Origin: Thioclava sp. JE_KL1
GTDB lineage: Bacteria > Pseudomonadota > Alphaproteobacteria > Rhodobacterales > Rhodobacteraceae
NCBI RefSeq assembly: GCF_009296265.1
Contig: NZ_WBJS01000005.1
Coordinates: 1 to 64,000, forward strand
Length of the DNA stretch: 64,000 nucleotides
Reading direction: 5' to 3'
Shown here: positions 58,707-64,000 of the stretch, one piece after another
How positions within the stretch are numbered: the stretch's first letter is position 1
How the letters are laid out: each line of letters begins with the position of its first letter
The notes under the pieces: model-generated
The model's database searches: none
What the model saw: only the letters and a program-made list of their open reading frames with translations
Told to the model about the DNA's origin: nothing
Made by a program: the position numbers and the translations under genes

Positions 58707-58759
58707 TTTTGAATCCGGTGATCCTGTCCGGGTCGCGGACGGGATCACCGGATTCAAAA
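58707..58759. repeat. 24-bp inverted repeat in the idi leader
   Basis: TTTTGAATCCGGTGATCC-type arm at 58707-58730 pairs over 24 bp with 58736-58759, with a single G-U pair and a 5-base loop. On the minus strand the 3' arm ends AAAAGAGG, so it touches the idi ribosome site (AGAGG, about eight bases before the ATG). It may terminate secB transcription or control idi translation. Confidence 0.8.
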
Positions 58760-58837
58760 TGGGTCCGTGACAGGCCAGAGTCACGGTGTCAGCTTGTCCC
58801 TGAGGCACGATGCCGCGCCTCAGGTCAGCTTGACGAA

Positions 58838-59350
58838 TCAGACCGTCGTGGGCGCCTCGGTCTGCTGACGACGCGCCAGTTCGTTGCGGTACAGCGCGAC
58901 GAAATCGACGATCTCGAGGTTGAAGGGCGGGAAGCCACCGTCGCGGGTCACGTCCGAGACGATGCGGCGCACGAAGGGGAACAGCTGACGCGGGCATTCG
59001 ATCAGCAGGAACGGATGAAGCTGATCTTCCGGCACGCCTTCGACGTGGAAGATGCCGCCGTAATCGAGCTCGAGCAGGTAGAGCGTCGCGCCGTCCGACT
59101 TGTTGTTCGCGGTGATCTTGAACTTGGTGATCACCTCGTACTGGTGCTCGGCGTTGCGCTTCTTGGCGTCGAGCGAAACCTGCACCTGCATCTCGGGCTG
59201 GATGTCGCTGGTCTGCACGCCTTTCGTGGCGACATTGTTCTCGAAGGACATGTCGCGCGTGAATTGCGCGAGGATGTTCATGCGCAGCCCTTGTTGCTCT
59301 TGCTGCGGATCCGCGGCGCCGTTGGTCTCGCCATTTGCTTCGTCAGTCAT
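58838..59350 (-). CDS. secB: Protein-export chaperone SecB
   Basis: The 170-residue protein shows the whole SecB pattern: MNILAQFTRDMSFENN at about 24-39, 'LELDYGGIFHVEGVPEDQLHPFLLIECP' (described in two parts around residues 92-119), and the 'LFPFVRRIVSDVTRDGGFPP' block. It keeps precursor proteins unfolded and hands them to SecA. The acidic, Gln-rich N-terminus (about 1-22) is longer than in enterobacteria, as usual in alphaproteobacteria. Confidence 0.97.
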   Translation of the reverse strand: MTDEANGETNGAADPQQEQQGLRMNILAQFTRDMSFENNVATKGVQTSDIQPEMQVQVSLDAKKRNAEHQYEVITKFKITANNKSDGATLYLLELDYGGIFHVEGVPEDQLHPFLLIECPRQLFPFVRRIVSDVTRDGGFPPFNLEIVDFVALYRNELARRQQTEAPTTV

Positions 59351-59409
59351 CGACCTCTCCCAAAATTAATTGTGCGAGGTTTAGCACCGGCTGAAAGAAG
59401 CCTCAATTC

Positions 59410-59937
59410 TCAATGACGCGTCCAGCCGGAGGGCCCGTCGGAGGGCTTGCCGTTGGGATCGTCGCGATGGGTCATCTCCTCGACCTCTTCGGCATCGAGG
59501 ATCTCCGGATCGCGCGGGCGGTGCGGAGGCTCGCGGCGCGGATCGTATTGGGTCGTCGTCCGGTATGCGCCGCCCATCTCGAATCGCTGCACCTTCACCC
59601 GGCTCGCTGCGGCTTTCATCACCCAGTCACGAATTCCGGGGATCAGCAGCAGGATCCCGACCGTATCGGTAAAGAAGCCCGGCGTCAGCAGCAGCACCCC
59701 GGCCACGAGGATCATCGCGCCATGCGCCAGCGGGCGCGACGGGTCGCTCAATTCATTGAGAGAGCTGCGCAGATCGTTGAGCGCACGCGCCCCTTCCCGG
59801 CGTACCAGCGACGTGCCGACGATCGCGGTCAGCAACACGATCCCCAGCGTCGGCCACAGGCCGATGAGCCCGCCCACTTGAATGAACAGACCGATCTCGA
59901 TCAGCGGCACGGCCAGAAAGGCCAGAAAGATCCACAT
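59410..59937 (-). CDS. fxsA: FxsA family membrane protein
   Basis: The 175-residue protein has the FxsA opening MWIFLAFLAVPLIEIGLFIQVGG (in two parts), helices at about 1-20, 25-45 and 75-105, the 'GTSLVRREGARALNDLRSSL' linker and 'LLTPGFFTDTVGILLLIPGIR'. FxsA suppresses F exclusion of phage T7 in E. coli; its cellular role is unknown. The C-terminus is acidic and Pro-rich. ATG 59937 follows GAGGAT; the upstream extension is unsupported. Divergent from the Tim44-like gene, as in other Rhodobacteraceae. Confidence 0.93.
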   Translation of the reverse strand: MWIFLAFLAVPLIEIGLFIQVGGLIGLWPTLGIVLLTAIVGTSLVRREGARALNDLRSSLNELSDPSRPLAHGAMILVAGVLLLTPGFFTDTVGILLLIPGIRDWVMKAAASRVKVQRFEMGGAYRTTTQYDPRREPPHRPRDPEILDAEEVEEMTHRDDPNGKPSDGPSGWTRH

Positions 59938-60055
59938 GGCATCCTCTTTTATCGCGTCTCCGGGCAAGCTGCGCCGGTGGACTTGAACTAGTTGACGCCT
60001 TACATAAGTAGCCATTGACCTAGAAACAAACATGAAGCCAAACACAGAGGTCTCG

Positions 60056-60715
60056 ATGTCCGGTGCCGTCATTCAGCTTATCGTCCTCGCGGCGATTGCG
60101 ATCTTCCTGATTTTCAAGCTGAAAAGCGTGCTCGGGACCCGTGAGGGCTATGAAAAGCCGATCGCGCCCGAAACGCCGGACACGCCGACGCCGAAGCGCG
60201 ATTTTGACGTGATCGAAGGCGGTCCCGACCACGATATCATCGACAATGTGCCCGAAGGCTCGACCGCCGCCGTGGCTCTGGCCGCGATGAAACGCGTCGA
60301 GCCGAGCTTCTCGGTCTCGGAATTCCTGCAAGGCGCGCGCGGCGCTTATGAGATGATTCTGATGGCTTTCGAGACCGGCGATCTGGAAAAGGTCCGCCCC
60401 TTCCTGTCCGCCGAGGTCTACGAGGCCTTCGAGGGCGCCGTGGAAGCGCGCAAGGAGAAGGGTCTCGACGTTCAGGCGGAATTCCTCGGCCTGCGCGAGC
60501 TGGTGCTGAGCAATGCCGATTTCGACCACTCCACGAAAGAGGCCGAAGTGACCGTGCGCTTCGGGGCCGAGATCATTTCGGTCGCGCGCGACGCCGCCGG
60601 AGAGGTGGTCGAGGGCGACCCCAAATCGCCGCGCAAGCAGCGTGACATCTGGACCTTCGCGCGCACGATGGGTGCGAATGACCCGAACTGGCAGCTCGTC
60701 GCCACGGGCGGCTGA
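60056..60715 (+). CDS. Tim44/TimA domain protein
   Basis: The 219-residue protein has one N-terminal membrane helix (about 3-20), a short charged linker with TPDTPTPK and a C-terminal Tim44-like domain (about 75-215: 'FLQGARGAYEMILMAFETGD', 'LSNADFDHSTKEAEVTVRFG', 'WTFARTM'). It is the bacterial relative (TimA) of the mitochondrial import-motor protein, and sits at the inner membrane. ATG 60056 with GAGG in front is preferred over 60032. It is followed six bases later by mltA. Confidence 0.9.
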   Translation: MSGAVIQLIVLAAIAIFLIFKLKSVLGTREGYEKPIAPETPDTPTPKRDFDVIEGGPDHDIIDNVPEGSTAAVALAAMKRVEPSFSVSEFLQGARGAYEMILMAFETGDLEKVRPFLSAEVYEAFEGAVEARKEKGLDVQAEFLGLRELVLSNADFDHSTKEAEVTVRFGAEIISVARDAAGEVVEGDPKSPRKQRDIWTFARTMGANDPNWQLVATGG

Positions 60716-60720
60716 AGCCG

Positions 60721-61608
60721 GTGCCGCTGTCCTTCGCCGATATTCCCGGATGGACCCGGGACGATCACGCCGCCGCTTGGGCGGCGTTTTGCGTTACGGC
60801 CGATCTCTATGGGATGGTGGCGGCTGATACGGACGATCCGAAAGCCTCCTTCGAGGCGCTCTTCGAGCCCTATGAAATCGCCCCCGAGGGGGCTGCGCAT
60901 TTCACCGGATATTACGAACCCGAACTGCCCGGCGCGCGCGAGAAATCCGACCGCTTCGCCTGGCCGCTTTATGCGAAACCGGGTGAAATAGGGTCTAATT
61001 CGCCGTGGTATTGCCGCGCCGAGATCGCGGCGGGCGATCTGCTGGCGGAGCATGAACTGGTTTGGCTGGAGAGCCCGATCGAGGCCTATCTCGCGCAGGT
61101 GCAAGGCTCGCTGCGGGTGCGGTTTGCGGATCGCGGCAGCCTGCGGCTGGGTTTCGACGGAAAGAACGGGCATCCCTACCGCTCGATCGGCAAGGAGCTG
61201 ATCGCGCGCGGCGCAGCCCCGGCCGAGGGGATGACGCCCGAGTTCATCCGACGCTGGGCCGCCGAGAACCCCGATCAGCTGCAAGGGTTGCTCGATCACA
61301 ACCCCTCTTTCGTGTTCTTCCGGGTGCTGGATATCCCGGGCGACACCGGCCCCCTGGGCGCGATGGGCCGTCCGGTGAGCGCAGGACGCAGCCTCGCCGT
61401 GGACCCCGAGGTCGTGCCGCTGGGCAGCCCGGTCTGGATCGACTGCCCCGGCTTCGGGCAGCGGCTGATGGTGGCGCAGGACGTGGGCTCTGCGATCAAG
61501 GGCGCGGGACGCGGCGATCTCTTCATCGGCACCGGCGCGGATGCCGGGCGCATCGCGGGCGCGATCAACGCCAAGGGCCGGATGATCGGCTTGCGGAGGC
61601 GCGCATGA
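60721..61608 (+). CDS. mltA: Membrane-bound lytic transglycosylase A (MltA) domain protein
   Basis: The 295-residue protein has the MltA barrel (about 55-185: FTGYYEPELPGA) and 3D domain (about 200-290) with the catalytic Asp in AQDVGSAIKGAGRGDLF. It cleaves murein between MurNAc and GlcNAc. The GTG start gives no signal peptide or lipobox (MPLSFADIPGWTRDD), although the substrate is periplasmic. Either export relies on an unseen upstream start or the start region is truncated; the Tim44-like gene ends only five bases before. TGA overlaps the smr ATG. Confidence 0.88.
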   Translation: MPLSFADIPGWTRDDHAAAWAAFCVTADLYGMVAADTDDPKASFEALFEPYEIAPEGAAHFTGYYEPELPGAREKSDRFAWPLYAKPGEIGSNSPWYCRAEIAAGDLLAEHELVWLESPIEAYLAQVQGSLRVRFADRGSLRLGFDGKNGHPYRSIGKELIARGAAPAEGMTPEFIRRWAAENPDQLQGLLDHNPSFVFFRVLDIPGDTGPLGAMGRPVSAGRSLAVDPEVVPLGSPVWIDCPGFGQRLMVAQDVGSAIKGAGRGDLFIGTGADAGRIAGAINAKGRMIGLRRRA

Positions 61609-62198
61609 GCCGCAAACGCAAACTCAGCCCCGAGGAACGCGCGCTGTGGGATCGCGTAGCGTCGACCACGGAGACTTACCGCCCGAAAAAGGCCGATCCC
61701 GCCGAATTAGAGTCTTTTCTGGCGCCCAAACCCAAGCCGAAACCGAAGGCCGAGGGGCTGCGCAGTTTCGAGATGGGTCAGCACGCGAAGCCATCGTCCA
61801 GCCGTCACGATCTCGCTCCGGAGCCGGGCGAGCATCTCGCGCGTCAGCCCGTCACGATGGACCGCAAGGCGCATAAGGCGATGACGCGCGGCAAGCTGAA
61901 GCCTGAAGGCGTGCTCGATCTGCACGGGCTGACGTTGGCCGAGGCGCATCCCGAACTGATCCGCTTCATCCTGAATTCGCAAAGCCACGGAAAGCGGCTG
62001 GTGCTTGTGATCACAGGCAAGGGCAAGCGCGGCGACGATGACGGCCCGATCCCACGCCGCGTCGGCGTGCTGCGCCATCAGGTGCCGCAATGGCTGCGGA
62101 TGATGCCGCTCGCGCCCGCTGTCATGCAGATCAACGAGGCGCATCTGAAACATGGCGGCGCGGGCGCCTATTACGTCTATCTGCGCCGAATCCGCTAA
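61605..62198 (+). CDS. Smr domain protein
   Basis: The 197-residue protein has a charged N-terminus with a Lys-Pro repeat (KPKPKPK, about 42-48) and a C-terminal Smr domain (about 100-197) with DLHG at about 104-107 and ITGKGKR. Standalone Smr proteins are nicking or RNA-cleaving nucleases linked to rescue of stalled ribosomes. ATGA overlap with mltA. Its end overlaps the end of the convergent lipoprotein gene by four bases. Confidence 0.92.
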   Translation: MSRKRKLSPEERALWDRVASTTETYRPKKADPAELESFLAPKPKPKPKAEGLRSFEMGQHAKPSSSRHDLAPEPGEHLARQPVTMDRKAHKAMTRGKLKPEGVLDLHGLTLAEAHPELIRFILNSQSHGKRLVLVITGKGKRGDDDGPIPRRVGVLRHQVPQWLRMMPLAPAVMQINEAHLKHGGAGAYYVYLRRIR

Positions 62199-63286
62199 CC
62201 GCCCGAGATCGGCGCGAGGATGATCTGCGTCGTATTCTCGACCGTCAGCACCACCGCATCGCCCAGCCCCGTGCGCCCGAACTGTTCGACCTCGAGCACC
62301 TCGGCCACTTTCTGCGCGCTGTCGAGCAGCCGGATCAGCGCAGGCGACGTGACGACGTTGAAATGCCCGTCGCCGGTGTTGAAGGCCGAGACGTTGATCA
62401 GCGTCACCTTGTAATGCGCGATGCTGGAGACGTCTTCCAGATTGCCCAGCCGGTCGCGCTTGCCCGACAGCCGCGCCGATAGCTGGAGCGCGCGATCCTT
62501 CGCGGAGGTGAAGATAATGAACGGCTGCGGCAGCGCGCCGATCGCGTCGGCCTGCGTCTTGAACACATCCACCGCAATGTCCGGCGAGATCAGGACCACC
62601 CCGGAAATCGTCGAAAATCGACCCTGTTTCCGCGTAATCGCCTCCTGACGCAGCACCTCCATCACCAGTTCCGCGCCCAGCGAATGCCCCACGATCAGGA
62701 TGCGTTTCGCCCCCGCCGCGTTCAGATCGTCGATCAATTTCTCCAACCCGTCGCGCGCGAAGAGCACCGAATCCCGATCATAGGCATAGCCCAGCACATT
62801 TGCCCGCGACGGCCAGGAATAATGCACCAGCACGCCGGGTAGATCGAAATCCGCGCCCATCTGCGCCATCCGGTACAGCCCCTCGGCGAAGGAGTTGTTG
62901 AAGCCGTGGACGAACAGCACCGCCTGCCCGTCATGCTTGCGCAGCGCCGTGCGCAGCTCCGACTGGAACGCAGGGCGCTTCATGTCGATCTCGGATTGCG
63001 AGACGAGGAACTGCTTGTCCGGGTCGACCGGCGAGGTGTCGGTCATCGGATAGGCGATCTCGGCCACCTCGCGGTCCGGGGGCGTCGCGACATCGAAGCG
63101 CGCGAGCCGCAGCTGCTGACTGCGCGCGGAGCCGAAGGGTTGCCCGGTCTGCGGATCGGGCGCCCGGGTCGAGCCCACGAAAATCGAGCGCGCATCGGCG
63201 ACCGGGTGATCGAGATAGGCAAGCCGCCCACGCGGTGCGCAGGCGGCCAAGCTCAGCATCAAGATTACGATCAGAAACCGCGCCAT
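62195..63286 (-). CDS. Lipoprotein alpha/beta-hydrolase (DUF900 family)
   Basis: The 363-residue protein starts with a lipoprotein signal peptide (MARFLIVILMLSLAAC; lipobox LAAC, Cys16) and has an alpha/beta-hydrolase domain of the DUF900 type: VLFVHGFNNSFAEGLYR (oxyanion region), the nucleophile Ser in VGHSLGAELV, and the acid and His later. The role is unknown; related proteins are esterases. It stands alone between smr and hslU. Confidence 0.85.
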   Translation of the reverse strand: MARFLIVILMLSLAACAPRGRLAYLDHPVADARSIFVGSTRAPDPQTGQPFGSARSQQLRLARFDVATPPDREVAEIAYPMTDTSPVDPDKQFLVSQSEIDMKRPAFQSELRTALRKHDGQAVLFVHGFNNSFAEGLYRMAQMGADFDLPGVLVHYSWPSRANVLGYAYDRDSVLFARDGLEKLIDDLNAAGAKRILIVGHSLGAELVMEVLRQEAITRKQGRFSTISGVVLISPDIAVDVFKTQADAIGALPQPFIIFTSAKDRALQLSARLSGKRDRLGNLEDVSSIAHYKVTLINVSAFNTGDGHFNVVTSPALIRLLDSAQKVAEVLEVEQFGRTGLGDAVVLTVENTTQIILAPISGG

Positions 63287-63347
63287 CGCCCGTGCCTTGC
63301 ATCCCTCCCGCAGGAGGATAACAGAGCGCGCGCGAGGTGCCAGTGCC

Positions 63348-64000
63348 CTAGAGGACGTAGCGGCTCAGATCGGTGTCGCGGGTCAGATCGCCCAGCTCGT
63401 TCTCGACGAATTCCGCATCGACGGTGACGCTTTGTCCGCCACGGTCGGGCGCGGTGAAGGACAGCTCCTCGAACACGCGTTCCATGACGGTATAGAGCCG
63501 TCGCGCACCGATATTCTCGACCGATTGGTTGACCTCTGCCGCGATCCGGGCGAGCGCCGCGATACCGTCCTCGGTGAAGGCGACCTCGACCTCTTCGGTC
63601 TTCATCAGCGCCTGATATTGCCGGGTGAGCGCATTGTCGGTCTCCGACAGGATGCGGGTGAAGTCCTGCTCGGTCAGTGCCTGCAGCTCCACGCGGATCG
63701 GCAGACGGCCCTGCAATTCAGGCAGCAGGTCCGAGGGTTTCGCGATGTGGAACGCGCCCGAGGCGATGAACAGGATATGGTCGGTCTTCACCGGGCCGAG
63801 CTTGGTCGAGACCGTCGTGCCCTCGATCAGCGGCAGGAGGTCGCGCTGCACGCCTTCGCGCGAGACATCGGCTCCGCGCGCATCCGAGCGCGCCGTGACC
63901 TTGTCGATCTCGTCGATGAAGACCATGCCGGAATGCTGCACGGCTTCGAGGGCTGCGGTCTTCACCGTCTCGTCGTCCAGAAGCTTATCGGCCTCTTCCG
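63348..64000 (-). CDS. hslU: ATP-dependent protease ATPase subunit HslU, 3' part
   Basis: This is the C-terminal half of HslU; the 5' end lies beyond the right edge. The frame stays open to base 64000 ([14 protein letters not shown] before [10 protein letters not shown]). It includes Walker B ([11 protein letters not shown]), [14 protein letters not shown], the arginine region [10 protein letters not shown], the sensor-2 block [12 protein letters not shown] and the conserved C-terminus DLSRYVL, which docks into the HslV protease. With HslV it degrades misfolded and regulatory proteins. Confidence 0.97.
   Translation of the reverse strand, partial: EEADKLLDDETVKTAALEAVQHSGMVFIDEIDKVTARSDARGADVSREGVQRDLLPLIEGTTVSTKLGPVKTDHILFIASGAFHIAKPSDLLPELQGRLPIRVELQALTEQDFTRILSETDNALTRQYQALMKTEEVEVAFTEDGIAALARIAAEVNQSVENIGARRLYTVMERVFEELSFTAPDRGGQSVTVDAEFVENELGDLTRDTDLSRYVL

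Overview
The window reads as one contiguous piece of a GC-rich alphaproteobacterial chromosome, most likely Rhodobacteraceae (Rhodobacter, Paracoccus or Thioclava relatives). Evidence: the PhyR/NepR/EcfG stress-response trio, the SecB, FxsA, Tim44-like, MltA, Smr, HslU neighbourhood, TamA/TamB, and an ABC importer of the Ehu type. The genus cannot be settled from the sequence. I see no rRNA, tRNA, CRISPR array, prophage or intact insertion sequence.

Left part (0-21 kb): small metabolic and regulatory units. A tryptophan-2-monooxygenase-like flavin oxidase lies next to a broken ridA remnant, a GST and an aldehyde dehydrogenase. Then come an MDR dehydrogenase, a DUF4386 protein, an EamA exporter, a lysR-wrbA-dsbA-DUF1127 group and a GNAT enzyme. 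Two divergent PepSY proteins flank a symmetric four-half-site operator next to an OmpR-type two-component system. They are followed by a persulfide dioxygenase-rhodanese fusion with a DUF302 protein, a Cys-rich protein and a MacB-like ABC exporter with its adaptor.

21.3-26.3 kb: a guanidine module. A guanidine-I (ykkC) riboswitch precedes an ABC importer, a ureohydrolase resembling the Ni-dependent guanidine hydrolase, a protein with 25 His in its first 47 residues, and a 54-residue membrane protein with a His-rich periplasmic stretch. The last two look like metal-delivery parts that replace the HypA/HypB-like helpers known elsewhere. I consider this the best candidate for an incompletely described system.

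26.3-33.5 kb: a convergent operon with an Ehu-type amino-acid/ectoine importer and three enzymes (diaminopropionate ammonia-lyase-like, M24 peptidase, Asp/Glu racemase-like), headed by a divergent GntR/FCD regulator.

33.6-46 kb: a general stress response island. phyR is divergent from nepR-ecfG-histidine kinase-phospholipase D. Around them lie a GH15 glucosidase, an AI-2E-type permease, CsbD, a holin-like protein, DUF3618, PLDc_N and DUF1328 proteins. By eye I find eight GGAAC-N16/17-(C/A)GTT sites placed as sigma-EcfG promoters in front of these genes, plus one in front of the aldehyde dehydrogenase. The core regulators and their likely targets therefore lie together.

46-64 kb: envelope and housekeeping genes. 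TetR, MipA/OmpV, a secreted dihaem protein with PhoX, a YihY/BrkB membrane protein, TamB (with 99-residue repeats) and TamA, idi behind a 24-bp hairpin, secB, fxsA, tim44-like, mltA, smr, a lipoprotein hydrolase and the 3' end of hslU, which is cut by the right edge.
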